From NCBI GenBank assembly GCA_902826225.1, contig CADEED010000019.1:1-44977 (forward strand): a DNA stretch of 44,977 nt, read 5' to 3'. The translations under genes and the position numbers were made by a program. Origin of the DNA: an uncultured Pseudomonadota bacterium (GTDB lineage: Bacteria; Pseudomonadota; Gammaproteobacteria; Steroidobacterales; Steroidobacteraceae). Position 1 is the first letter of the stretch. Each line of letters begins with the position of its first letter. The notes under the pieces are model-generated. The model worked only from the letters and a program-made list of their open reading frames with translations, searched no databases and was not told the origin of the DNA. Positions 14,237 through 22,334 of the stretch are shown piece after piece.

Positions 14237-16849
14237 ATGAAGAAGACGTCCGCGCAGCTCGAGAAGTACCGGGCCAAGCGCGATTTCACGAAGACTAAGG
14301 AGCCGAGCGGCGCGCGCAAGGTGCTGCGCGCGGAGCATCCGCGCTTCGTGATCCAGAAGCACGCGGCGAGTCATCTGCATTGGGATCTGCGGCTCGAGTT
14401 GAATGGCGTGTTCAAGTCGTGGGCCGTGACGAAGGGCCCTTCGGTGGACCCGGCGGACAAGCGACTGGCCGTCGAGGTAGAAGACCATCCACTCGACTAT
14501 GGCGACTTCGAAGGCACGATTCCGAAGAGTGAATACGGCGGTGGCACCGTGCAGATGTGGGATCGCGGGTTGTGGCTGCCACAAGGTCCGAAGACGCCGG
14601 AGGAAGCGATCGCCGCCGGCGATTTCAAGTTCGTGCTCGCGGGCGAGCGGCTCAAGGGTAGTTGGGTGCTCGTGCGGATCAAGAACAACCGCGGTCGTGA
14701 TACGCGCAGGAACTGGTTGTTGATCAAGCATAAAGATGAGTACGCGAAACCCGGCGGCACCGACGAGTTGATGGCCGAGGATCGCTCGGTGGCGTCGGGG
14801 CGGACGATGGATCAGATCGCGCGCGGGGTTGGCAAGGCGCCGAAGCCGTTCATGCTGGCGGGAGCGGATGGCGCGGATGCGGTGTGGCATTCGAATCGGG
14901 CGGAGGGCAAGGCGAAGTCAGCGCCCTCGCCGACCAAGGCTGCTGCCAAGCCAGCCCCTAACAAGACTGTTCGCCTGAAGGCTGTCCCCGAGTTCATCGA
15001 GCCGCAGCTTTGCAAGATCGTCGACCGTCCGCCTGGCGGGCCGGGTTTCGCGCACGAGATCAAGTTCGATGGCTACCGCGTGCAGGTTCGCGTGCAGAAC
15101 GGTAAGGCGCAGATCCGAACGCGCAACGGACTCGACTGGACGAAGAAGTTCGCAGCCGTCGCGAAGGCTGCGAAAGCACTGCCGGATGGCATCTACGACG
15201 GCGAAGTCTGTGCGCTGGATGACAACAACCTGCCGAGCTTCGGGCTCTTGCAGGCGGCGTTGTCGGAAGGCGAGTCGGAAGGCCTGGTGTTCTTCGCCTT
15301 CGATCTGCTGGTCGACGGCAAGGAAGACATCCGCACGTTGCCGCTATCCACGCGCAAGGAGCGGTTGAAGGCGTTGCTCGAGGAAGCCGACGCGGACGAG
15401 ACGATCCGCTACGTCGAGCATTTCGAGACGAGCGGCGCCGAGATGTGGGCGTCCGCGCTCAAGATGAAGCTCGAAGGCATCGTCTCGAAGCGTCTGGATG
15501 CGCCGTACGTATCCGGGCCGCACGGTGGCTGGACCAAGGCGAAGAGCCGCCCCGGGCAGGAAGTGGTGCTCGGCGGCTGGACCAGCGAGCGCGGCGAGCT
15601 TCGCTCGCTGCTCGCGGGCGTGTATCGGGACGGCGTGCTCGAGTACGTCGGCCGGATCGGCACAGGTTACAGCGAGGCCGTGGCGAAGAAGGTTCGGCCC
15701 GTGCTCGAGAAGCTGACGACCGGTGAGAGCCCGTTCAGCGGCAAGGGCGCCCCGCGGAAGGAAGCGAACGTGCAGTGGCTGAAGCCGGAGCTCGTCGCCG
15801 AGATCGAGATCGGTGGGTGGTCGGAGGATCGGATGATCCGGCAGGCGTCGTTCAAGGGATTGCGCCAGGACAAGACGGCGACGGAAGTCGTGGACGAGCG
15901 GCCGACGCGAACGGCGCCTTTGTCGCCCGTAAAACCCGCCGGCCCGAACGCCGTCATGGGCGTGACACTCACCAACGCCAACAAAGTGCTGTGGCCCGAG
16001 AGCGCGCAAGGCGCGCCCGTCACCAAGATGGACCTCGCCCGCTACTACGAAGCCGTCGGCGAGTGGATGCTGCCGCATCTGATCGGCCGGCCCTGCTCGC
16101 TGCTGCGCGCGCCGGACGGAATCAGCGGCCAGCAGTTCTTCCAGCGCCACGCGATGGCCGGCATCTCCGAGCTCTTCACGCTCGTGCAGGTCAAGGACGA
16201 CAAGGCGCCGTACGTGCAGATCGATCGTGTCGAGGCGCTCATCGCCGTGGCGCAAATCGGCGCGCTCGAACTGCATCCGTGGAACTGCGCCGAGGGCGAC
16301 CCGGAAGTGGCCGGTAGATTGGTGTTCGATCTCGATCCGGCGCCGGACGTCAAGTTCGGTGCCGTCATCGAGGCTGCGCTCGAAGTGCGCGATCGTCTCA
16401 AGAAGGTGGGGCTCGAGTCGTTCTGCAAGACCACCGGCGGCAAAGGGCTGCACGTCGTCACGCCGCTGACCGGCGGCAAGGACGCTGTTGAATGGAAAGC
16501 CGCCAAGAACTTCGCGCACATCATTTGCGCGCAGATGGCGGGCGACTCGCCGAAGAAGTATCTCGACTCGATGTCGAAGAAGGATCGTGTGGGAAGAATC
16601 TTCCTGGACTATCTACGGAATGATCGGACGTCGACGGCGGTCGCCGTACTTTCCACACGTGCGAGGCCGGGAGCGCCGGTCTCGATGCCAATCCACTGGA
16701 AAGAGGTGACGGCTTCGTTGAAGCCGGAACAGTTCGACATTCGCTTGGGACCTTCGCTCCTCGCGAAGTCGAAGCCGTGGGCTGACTACGAACGCGCCGC
16801 CCGACCGCTCACCGTCGCGATCGGAAAGGTCTTGACAAAGAGTCGATAG
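14237..16849 (+). CDS. ligD: Multifunctional ATP-dependent DNA ligase LigD (PE-LIG-POL order)
   Basis: An 870-residue end-joining enzyme with all three activities, in the same order as Pseudomonas LigD. Residues 1-190 are the 3'-phosphoesterase, with His42, His48 and Asp50 in QKHAASHLHWDLRLE and the SEYGGGTVQMWDRG segment. Residues 250-560 are the ligase; Lys276 in HEIKFDGYR is the adenylated residue, and KLEGIVSKR and GPHGGWTKAK are later nucleotidyl-transferase motifs. Residues about 585-870 are the primase-like polymerase, with FDLDPAP holding the metal-binding aspartates and TTGGKGLHVV. With Ku it processes and seals double-strand breaks, adding ribonucleotides where needed. A Lys/Ala/Pro linker (220-245) separates PE from the ligase. 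All key residues are present, so it should be active. Confidence 0.95.
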   Translation: MKKTSAQLEKYRAKRDFTKTKEPSGARKVLRAEHPRFVIQKHAASHLHWDLRLELNGVFKSWAVTKGPSVDPADKRLAVEVEDHPLDYGDFEGTIPKSEYGGGTVQMWDRGLWLPQGPKTPEEAIAAGDFKFVLAGERLKGSWVLVRIKNNRGRDTRRNWLLIKHKDEYAKPGGTDELMAEDRSVASGRTMDQIARGVGKAPKPFMLAGADGADAVWHSNRAEGKAKSAPSPTKAAAKPAPNKTVRLKAVPEFIEPQLCKIVDRPPGGPGFAHEIKFDGYRVQVRVQNGKAQIRTRNGLDWTKKFAAVAKAAKALPDGIYDGEVCALDDNNLPSFGLLQAALSEGESEGLVFFAFDLLVDGKEDIRTLPLSTRKERLKALLEEADADETIRYVEHFETSGAEMWASALKMKLEGIVSKRLDAPYVSGPHGGWTKAKSRPGQEVVLGGWTSERGELRSLLAGVYRDGVLEYVGRIGTGYSEAVAKKVRPVLEKLTTGESPFSGKGAPRKEANVQWLKPELVAEIEIGGWSEDRMIRQASFKGLRQDKTATEVVDERPTRTAPLSPVKPAGPNAVMGVTLTNANKVLWPESAQGAPVTKMDLARYYEAVGEWMLPHLIGRPCSLLRAPDGISGQQFFQRHAMAGISELFTLVQVKDDKAPYVQIDRVEALIAVAQIGALELHPWNCAEGDPEVAGRLVFDLDPAPDVKFGAVIEAALEVRDRLKKVGLESFCKTTGGKGLHVVTPLTGGKDAVEWKAAKNFAHIICAQMAGDSPKKYLDSMSKKDRVGRIFLDYLRNDRTSTAVAVLSTRARPGAPVSMPIHWKEVTASLKPEQFDIRLGPSLLAKSKPWADYERAARPLTVAIGKVLTKSR

Positions 16850-16874
16850 CGCTGAAAAGCCAGTTTTCCGCTCG

Positions 16875-17129
16875 TCACTTCACAAGCTTGTCGTAGTCCG
16901 CATGGCTGCCGATCCAAAACCACTTCACTCCGTCTGAAACGTCGTGTCCAAGTGCCCGGTACTGGCCACTGACGCGAACGGACCACATCGAACCGATGCG
17001 CTTGAAGTGGAGTGACGGATGGCGCGGGTCGGCTTTCAGCAGCTCAATATTCTTCTTGGCGAGCGCGCGGATCGGGTCAGGCAAAGCTTCGTACAAGCTC
17101 CAAGAACGGAGCGAGGCGTAGTGCCTCAA
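16875..17129 (-). CDS. RelE/ParE-type toxin, apparently orphaned
   Basis: An 84-residue protein with the layout of the RelE/ParE toxin superfamily: a first helix (WSLYEALPDPIRALAKKN), then LLKADPRHPSLHFKRIG, strand MWSVRVSGQYRALG, and the end KWFWIGSHADYDKLV. The late His and Tyr of the HADYD segment are in the usual place for members that cut mRNA. The start is TTG at 17129, which overlaps the stop of the preceding frame (TTGA), as in translationally coupled antitoxin-toxin pairs. The upstream antitoxin, however, is broken. The toxin may therefore be inactive, silent or neutralised from elsewhere. The convergent ligD gene ends 25 bp away. Confidence 0.75.
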   Translation of the reverse strand: MRHYASLRSWSLYEALPDPIRALAKKNIELLKADPRHPSLHFKRIGSMWSVRVSGQYRALGHDVSDGVKWFWIGSHADYDKLVK

Positions 17130-17244
17130 AGCTTCCGGCCTTTCTCACTCTCGTATTCAGCTTTGGACTCCGAGACCAGCTTGTCTAATTTGCCCTCTCA
17201 ATGGCGCATATCTGGCCAAGGATCGCGAATATGTCGCCGCAGCG
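17126..17244 (-). pseudogene. Remnant of the antitoxin gene preceding the RelE-like toxin
   Basis: Directly upstream of the toxin, in the frame that overlaps its start by TTGA, the sequence encodes EGKLDKLVSESKAEYESEKG and then RKL. That looks like the toxin-binding C-terminal tail of antitoxins usually paired with such toxins (a GKLD...EA..E..KG pattern). Upstream in the same frame is PWPDMRH, then a TGA stop at 17198-17200, and beyond it no start codon before the DUF4345-like gene begins at 17245. The gene is thus 5'-truncated and carries a nonsense codon. Sequencing error could explain the stop but not the missing beginning. Confidence 0.5.
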
Positions 17245-17613
17245 TTAGCGGCTCAAATAGAGCCAAGTGCCGACCGCCAGGAGCACGACTTCGAGCGCGG
17301 CGGTGCCGAGCGTGACGTTTCCGACCGGCCAGAACCGCGCCATCGAGATCAATCTGAACACCACGATGGGTGCGTAGAGCGCGAGCGCGAACAGGATCCC
17401 CGGCTTGTGCCACTCAGGGTTCCGCGCCAGCAGCCAGAAGGCGACGGCAAGCCCGAGCTGCAAGCCTCCGTAGATTGTCAGGTACTCGGAACGCCCTCCG
17501 CTCGTGAGCGCGGCGAAGCCCATGGCCGGCGCCGTGCGCGACATTCCAACCGTGCACCACACGGCGAATACCAGATAAAGAACCGCGTTCGCGTAGAGAT
17601 ACAGGGCTGACAT
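17245..17613 (-). CDS. DUF4345-like four-span membrane protein
   Basis: A 122-residue protein with four hydrophobic segments: LYLYANAVLYLVFAVWCTVG, YGGLQLGLAVAFWLLA, GILFALALYAPIVVFRLIS and TLGTAALEVVLLAVGTWLYL. The SEYLTIYGGLQLGLA motif between the first two helices resembles the DUF4345 family, small inner-membrane proteins with no known function. The start at 17613 (ATG) puts the first span at the N-terminus. It ends exactly where the antitoxin remnant begins, so its arrival or rearrangement may have removed the start of that gene. No operon partner is evident. Confidence 0.6.
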   Translation of the reverse strand: MSALYLYANAVLYLVFAVWCTVGMSRTAPAMGFAALTSGGRSEYLTIYGGLQLGLAVAFWLLARNPEWHKPGILFALALYAPIVVFRLISMARFWPVGNVTLGTAALEVVLLAVGTWLYLSR

Positions 17614-17705
17614 CGTAGACGCAGGCTGGCTGGCTCGAGGGGTGGCCAGTATAGGCTCCAGATGACGAAGCCCGTCGGATGAACGCCTGAGGATCCATCA
17701 GCGTT

Positions 17706-18443
17706 TCAGCACTTGCCGGCGGCTTTCAGGAGCTGGTTGCAGCTCGCGGCGTTGGTCTTTCCCTTGTCGCTCGATCCTTTCGTGAAATCCGTGCACATCG
17801 CGCCCGCGCCACTGCCCATGCCCCACGTCGCGATCTTGCCCAGCTTCGACGGCTCCAGGATGTCGCACTTGAACTTCTTCCCGCCGTTCGTCATCACGGT
17901 GTACTGCGTTCCCTTGTAACCCGTCGGCGCGTCCGTGGGTTCCTGGGCGGTGACGGTGAAGTCGCCGATCTCCTCTCCGATCGCCGTCGAGATCTTCTTC
18001 GCGGCCTTGTCGGTCACGGCGATCGGCGCGAGTGCCGCGGGCGCACCACTGGCGGCTACATCGCTCGTCTCGCCGCGCGTCGAGGTTTCCTTGTGCACCT
18101 GGCCCGTCTTGTCACTGCCAGAGCTGGAGAACTCCGTGCACATCGCATCCGCGCCGCTGCCCATGCCCCAGGTCACGATCTTGCCGAGCTTCGAGGGCTC
18201 CAGGATTTCGCATTTGAACTTAGTGCCGCCGTTCGTCATGACCGTGTACTGCGTCGCCTTGTAGCCAGTCGGACCATCCACCGCTTCCTGCGCGGTGACG
18301 GTGAAGTCACCGATCTCTTCGCCGATCGACTTCGAGATCTTCTTCATCGCCTTGTCCGTTACAGCTTGGGCCGCGGCCGTAGCGAGGCCGCCGAGACTGC
18401 AGGCGGCGAGAAACCATGCTGTTGCAACCGCTCGATTTTTCAT
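17706..18443 (-). CDS. Secreted protein built of two tandem copies of one domain
   Basis: A 245-residue protein with a signal peptide (MKNRAVATAWFLAACSLGGL, cleavage after Ala near residue 26). The mature part is an internal duplication. Repeat 1 (about 28-107) and repeat 2 (about 143-220) share VTDKA, KKIS, IGEEIGDFTVTAQE, PTGYK, TQYTVMTNGG, KFKC, ILEPSKLGKI, TWGMGSGA and AMCT, differing at only a dozen or so positions. Each copy has two cysteines (KFKC and AMCT) that could pair. A Ser/Gly/Thr-rich linker of about 35 residues joins them, and the tail holds two more cysteines. The domain is not one I recognise. The high identity suggests a fairly recent duplication. The gene is divergent from the LytS-like sensor gene, with 174 bp between starts, suggesting it may be a target of that system. 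Confidence 0.7.
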   Translation of the reverse strand: MKNRAVATAWFLAACSLGGLATAAAQAVTDKAMKKISKSIGEEIGDFTVTAQEAVDGPTGYKATQYTVMTNGGTKFKCEILEPSKLGKIVTWGMGSGADAMCTEFSSSGSDKTGQVHKETSTRGETSDVAASGAPAALAPIAVTDKAAKKISTAIGEEIGDFTVTAQEPTDAPTGYKGTQYTVMTNGGKKFKCDILEPSKLGKIATWGMGSGAGAMCTDFTKGSSDKGKTNAASCNQLLKAAGKC

Positions 18444-18526
18444 CTTCAACGACTCTCCATTCACGTCGGGGGACACGAGGTTCGGCCCAGTAAATGGCGG
18501 CGAGCGGCGCCTCGCAATCTGCACGC

Positions 18527-18560
18527 GGCGAACAGCACGTTTTCGCGGGCGAGCAGCACG
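18527..18560 (+). promoter_or_regulatory. Direct repeat with 21-bp phasing upstream of the LytS-like gene (candidate LytTR site)
   Basis: GGCGAACAGCACG (18527-18539) and GGCGAGCAGCACG (18548-18560) match at 12 of 13 positions and start 21 bp apart, two helical turns. LytTR-domain regulators are known to bind paired direct repeats with about this spacing. The repeat lies 58 bp before the sensor start and 84 bp before the divergent secreted-protein start, so it could serve either gene. Function is inferred. Confidence 0.35.
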
Positions 18561-18617
18561 CGCAATTCGATCGGTCGGCCGGTTGTAGTTGGCGCTCGAC
18601 TCAATTACGTTCCGGCG

Positions 18618-19679
18618 ATGCGCATTGCCCGCAACCAGCTGCTGTTCCTCCTCGCGTGGTGGATCACGGTCGCATTCGTCTACACCGAGGAGTCGTTGAG
18701 CGTCTCGCGAATGATGGGCACGCAGTTGACGTGGCGCGATGTGCTGCCCGTGCACCTCGCGGGCTGCCTGCTGTGGGTTCCGCTGAGTTTGTTCCTGATA
18801 GAACTCGTACGGCGATTTCCCTTCGAGAGCGGCCGGCGGGTGCGCGCGGCGCTCGCGCTCACCGGTGGCGTCGGCGTGGCAATCCTCGTGCGCGGCCTGT
18901 TCGTCTATCTCGCCAACCCCGCGACGCATTGGTGGTATCCGGAAACGCCGCCGCTACTTTCGGTGCTCGAACACAGCGTGCGCGCCAACATGGTGTTGAG
19001 CTGGCTCATCGTGGGCGTGGCGCACGCCTTCCACTACTTCGAGCGTGCGCAATCGAGCCGCGTGCGCATTGCGGAACTCGAAGCGAAGCTGACCCGCGCG
19101 CAACTGGATGCGCTGGCCGCGCAGCTCAATCCACACTTCCTGTTCAACACGCTGAATTCCATCGCCGAACTCACACATGTCGATTCCGCCAAGGCGGATC
19201 AGATGATCGTCGGTCTTTCCGCGCTCCTGCGACGCAGCCTCGAGCGCACTGGCGAGCAGGAGGTGCTCCTGAGCGATGAAATGGCTTTGCTGGCGCTCTA
19301 CGTCGACATCGAAAAGGTCCGGATGGGCGATCGACTCAACGTCGAATACCGCATCGATGAGGACAGTTCATCGTGCTACGTGCCCATCTTCCTGCTGCTG
19401 CCGCTCGTGGAGAATTCCATCACGCATGGTCTCGCCAGGCGCAGCACCCGCGGGTCCATCGTCGTGGAGATACGACGGGAGGCCGCACGCCTGAGGCTGA
19501 CGATCTCGGACAATGGCGGCGGCGAGGCAAGCCCCGGCGGGCACGGTATCGGCCTGGGCAACACCGCAGAGCGGTTGAAATTTCTCTACGGTGACGAACA
19601 GTCGATCGAAGTTCGCCAGACCGCCGGCGGCACGACAGTCTCGCTGCAGATCCCGGCGCGCCACTCGCCAACCCTATGA
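18618..19679 (+). CDS. LytS/AlgZ-type sensor histidine kinase
   Basis: A 353-residue membrane sensor of the His_kinase (PF06580) type. Residues 7-140 contain four hydrophobic segments with short loops and no large periplasmic domain, so it probably senses a membrane or near-membrane signal. A short coiled coil (SRVRIAELEAKLTRAQLDAL) leads to the phospho-acceptor His173 in AAQLNPHFLFNTLNSI, the family hallmark. The ATPase part has PLVENSITHGLA (N box), ISDNGGG and GIGLGNTAERL. I placed the start at the ATG at 18618, which begins directly before the first membrane helix. Its stop overlaps the next gene by 4 bp (ATGA), so sensor and regulator are made together. Confidence 0.9.
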   Translation: MRIARNQLLFLLAWWITVAFVYTEESLSVSRMMGTQLTWRDVLPVHLAGCLLWVPLSLFLIELVRRFPFESGRRVRAALALTGGVGVAILVRGLFVYLANPATHWWYPETPPLLSVLEHSVRANMVLSWLIVGVAHAFHYFERAQSSRVRIAELEAKLTRAQLDALAAQLNPHFLFNTLNSIAELTHVDSAKADQMIVGLSALLRRSLERTGEQEVLLSDEMALLALYVDIEKVRMGDRLNVEYRIDEDSSSCYVPIFLLLPLVENSITHGLARRSTRGSIVVEIRREAARLRLTISDNGGGEASPGGHGIGLGNTAERLKFLYGDEQSIEVRQTAGGTTVSLQIPARHSPTL

Positions 19680-20407
19680 GTGTTTTGAGAGTCGCGATCG
19701 TCGACGATGAGCCCATCGCGCGCATGCGGCTGCGTCGTCTGTTGAGTGCGCGATTGGATGTCGAAGTCGCGGGCGACTATTCGAATGGACGAGCGCTGGT
19801 GAACGACCTGGCGAATCGGTCGATCGACGTTCTTCTGCTCGACATCTCGATGCCGGAGATCGACGGGTTCGCCACGCTGTCGCTGTTGCCGAAACCGTTG
19901 CCCGCCATCATCTTCGTCACGGCTCATTCCAACTACGCCGTGCACGCGTTCGACGTCGAAGCCGTGGACTATCTGCTCAAGCCGGTTTCGCAGGAGCGGC
20001 TTGCCCAAGCCATGGATCGCGCGGCGAAGCTGGTGAGAAAACCCGTGGTGACTGCGCCCGCGTCCGATGCCTCGCGCCGGCTAGGGCTGAAGATCGGATC
20101 TGGCACTCAGTATTTCGATACCGAAGTCATCGACTACGTGACGGCGCATGACGATCAAGTCGAGATTCACTGCGGCCAGCGCGTCGTGACGGCGAAGCGG
20201 ACATTGCTAGAGGTCGAACGACAGCTGGGCCAAGACTTGTTCGTGCGGATTCACCGGTCGTGCATCGTCCGGGTGGCGGCGGTTCAAGAAATTGCCCCCG
20301 TGCCCTCGGGTCGTTTTCGCATCCGCTTTCGAGATGGGCAGAAGATTCATTCGGGTCGAAGCTTTCGGGCCCGAATCAAGAAGGCATTCGGTCTGCGGGA
20401 AGCTTGA
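19676..20407 (+). CDS. LytR/AlgR-type response regulator with LytTR DNA-binding domain
   Basis: A 243-residue regulator. The receiver domain (1-120) has the acidic pair in VDDEP, phospho-acceptor Asp56 in LLLDISMPEIDG, the Thr of FVTAHSNY and the Lys of YLLKPVS. After a linker, residues 140-240 form a LytTR domain with DYVTAHDDQVEIHCG, the KRTLLEVERQLGQDLFVRIH segment, RSCIVRV and RFRDGQKIHSGRSF, the last three strands that insert into the major groove. It is coupled to the sensor gene by overlapping stop and start. LytTR regulators bind direct repeats about two helical turns apart; a matching repeat lies upstream of the sensor gene. Targets are unknown, but the divergent secreted protein is a candidate. 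Confidence 0.92.
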   Translation: MSVLRVAIVDDEPIARMRLRRLLSARLDVEVAGDYSNGRALVNDLANRSIDVLLLDISMPEIDGFATLSLLPKPLPAIIFVTAHSNYAVHAFDVEAVDYLLKPVSQERLAQAMDRAAKLVRKPVVTAPASDASRRLGLKIGSGTQYFDTEVIDYVTAHDDQVEIHCGQRVVTAKRTLLEVERQLGQDLFVRIHRSCIVRVAAVQEIAPVPSGRFRIRFRDGQKIHSGRSFRARIKKAFGLREA

Positions 20408-20515
20408 TCCGAATCCCCCACATCCAAGAGATTCGCCGGTCATCGCAGCTTCGCGAAGCAGCAAAAGGGCTCTACAGAGGCGATCCTGAACGCGAAGGTA
20501 GGGGCGTTTACGCTA

Positions 20516-20525
20516 GTTAGCTAAC
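20516..20525. promoter_or_regulatory. Perfect 10-bp palindrome upstream of the unknown secreted-protein gene
   Basis: GTTAGCTAAC is fully self-complementary and lies 60 bp before the ATG at 20585, in an AT-richer patch. Another palindrome, GCTTCGCGAAGC, lies at 20448-20459, shortly after the response-regulator stop. Either could be a protein-binding site; neither has the U-tract of a terminator. Evidence is symmetry and position only. Confidence 0.2.
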
Positions 20526-20584
20526 ATGAAGCCGTGCGAGTATTATCCGGGTCGCCTTCTTCACACCGCGATCAGAGAATAACA

Positions 20585-22234
20585 ATGAAGAGAATCCCTG
20601 GGGTTTTAGCGGCAATTCTTGTTTGTGCTTTCGGAACGCATGTCACGCGAGCAACCGACCTCGAAGAACTGGCAACGCGAACGAGAAATTGGGAGCAAGA
20701 GGCGTTCAAGTGTCGAGCCGAAGCCGGCGGTGGAACACCCTCGAAATGGGCGCCCTTTCTCTCGAAGTGCAACAAGGACGATCAGCTGTGCGGCGAACGT
20801 CAAGGAGTTCCCGACACGTGCGATGACGCCGATTCGTTGCTGTTCGGAGGCCTGCTGTGTCTAGCGGGTGATTCAGACGGATGCGATCTCGTCCGCCGGT
20901 CTCAGGACGACAAAGGTCGTTGGTGGCGCTCGCCGCGGCAGAAGGAGTTGAAACCTGCCGACCCGCCAAACTTCCCTCCGTCAATCAACGCGGCTCTCAT
21001 GCGGGAATACTTCGCGAAACAGGCGGAGGGCGACAAGGTGGAGATCGACGATGGTTCCACCTCCATGAGCAGCGACAACGCGAACGGTGTGTTTGCGTAT
21101 CTGCTTTCCGTCGACAAAGAAGAGGCCAGGCCCGCTTTCGATGCGTGGGTGAAGTGGATAGACATGAATTCTCGGTGCACCACCGCATGCGGGCTCGGTG
21201 ATGGTCGAGGTATTCCGCGGTTTTGCGAGAGCGACCGTTGCCATTTCATGTTGGCGGACTGCTCCAAGTTCCTCGTCACCGGCGAGTACCTGAATGTTGA
21301 TGTCCCGTTCTGTCACTTGCCGTTCTGGCAAGTCTTTCCCCATCAACAGCTTTCAGCAGAGATCAACAAGCTCAAGAAACAGAAGGATGAACTATTGGCC
21401 CGGGCAGACCCGCTGTTGGTTCCCGCGCAGCGGATGGAACTGCGAAAGCAAGTTGATCGCACCTTCAAGGCCCTGGCGGACAGCGCTCTCAACAGCGCCA
21501 AACAGGTCGAAAGGTTGCAAAGCAAGGTTGAGAGGCCGCTTCGCTCGGCGCTCGGCGTTCAGAACGAGTTGCTTGCGATCAATGCGACGGTGAATAGAAA
21601 GTTCCACGCCAGACACAATGTGGTCGTGTCGACGCTGCTGTTGGAAAAGCTGGCACTCAGCGATAAGAGACTTCACGACAATGCAGTCTCGTTGGCTGCC
21701 GAGAATCCCAGGAATGCCTTTTTCGAGTATGCCGCCCACCGGGTGCGCCCCAACGGTTTGCTCATCAAGATCATCCTGGAAGAGTGCCCGGACGTCTCCC
21801 TGAAACCGCATCCTCAGACGGAGTGGAAATGGGAACGAGAACCTTCTCAGATTGCGTACTTGGTCAATCGGTCGATGTACTGGGAATGCGTGTTCGCTTC
21901 ACGATTGCTCGTCAATAATCCCGTTCCCGAGAACTACAATTCGACCTCCACTCTGGAAGACCTGGCGCACTACGCGATGCTCTCGCAAGAGATGACGCGA
22001 CGCCTGACTGCCTTCGTCGATGCGATCAACGAGATGATGCCTCATCGGGATCAACCGTTCATTCGCGCGAAGGAAATCGAGAAAGAGATCCGGAAGGAAG
22101 CGGAGCAGGAGCTGAGGGAACACATCAAATCGCAGGTTGCCACGGTGAAAAAGATCGCCGACTCCGGCGAAGTCCGGAAGGTGAGGAAAGCGGTGGACAA
22201 GATCCGGCCGCGAAAGAGGTTTTGGAGGCTCTGA
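20585..22234 (+). CDS. Large secreted protein of unknown function
   Basis: A 549-residue protein with a signal peptide (MKRIPGVLAAILVCAFGTHV, cleavage near THVTRA). The ATG at 20585 was chosen because it starts the signal directly; an in-frame start at 20534 would bury it. The first half is cysteine-rich (about fourteen Cys up to residue 235, such as KCRAEAGG, SKCNKDDQLCGERQG, CTTACGLG and CESDRCHFMLADC), suggesting several disulphides, and contains SLLFGGLLCLAGDSDGCDLV and RSQDDKGRWWRSPRQ, which recall helical-barrel sugar-acting proteins only loosely. The second half is helical and charged, with coiled-coil tendency (AEINKLKKQKDELLARADPL) and a Lys/Glu-rich end (EKEIRKEAEQELREHIKSQV). Base composition is less GC-rich than neighbouring genes, which may mean acquisition from elsewhere. 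I do not recognise the family. Confidence 0.65.
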   Translation: MKRIPGVLAAILVCAFGTHVTRATDLEELATRTRNWEQEAFKCRAEAGGGTPSKWAPFLSKCNKDDQLCGERQGVPDTCDDADSLLFGGLLCLAGDSDGCDLVRRSQDDKGRWWRSPRQKELKPADPPNFPPSINAALMREYFAKQAEGDKVEIDDGSTSMSSDNANGVFAYLLSVDKEEARPAFDAWVKWIDMNSRCTTACGLGDGRGIPRFCESDRCHFMLADCSKFLVTGEYLNVDVPFCHLPFWQVFPHQQLSAEINKLKKQKDELLARADPLLVPAQRMELRKQVDRTFKALADSALNSAKQVERLQSKVERPLRSALGVQNELLAINATVNRKFHARHNVVVSTLLLEKLALSDKRLHDNAVSLAAENPRNAFFEYAAHRVRPNGLLIKIILEECPDVSLKPHPQTEWKWEREPSQIAYLVNRSMYWECVFASRLLVNNPVPENYNSTSTLEDLAHYAMLSQEMTRRLTAFVDAINEMMPHRDQPFIRAKEIEKEIRKEAEQELREHIKSQVATVKKIADSGEVRKVRKAVDKIRPRKRFWRL

Positions 22235-22334
22235 AGTAGGCTGCCAGGTCGTTGAGCAATGCATGCTCGCGCACGCTTCCAAGGCGCGGACTGTCCGCTC
22301 GCCGGGGACGCAGCTCACCAGTAGCGGGGACACT

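Noticed and set aside
17884..18237. Two CCGTTCGTC sequences resembling AlgR boxes (17884-17892 and 18229-18237)
   Set aside because: Both are inside the duplicated secreted protein and encode the conserved MTNGG of each repeat, so codon constraint explains them.
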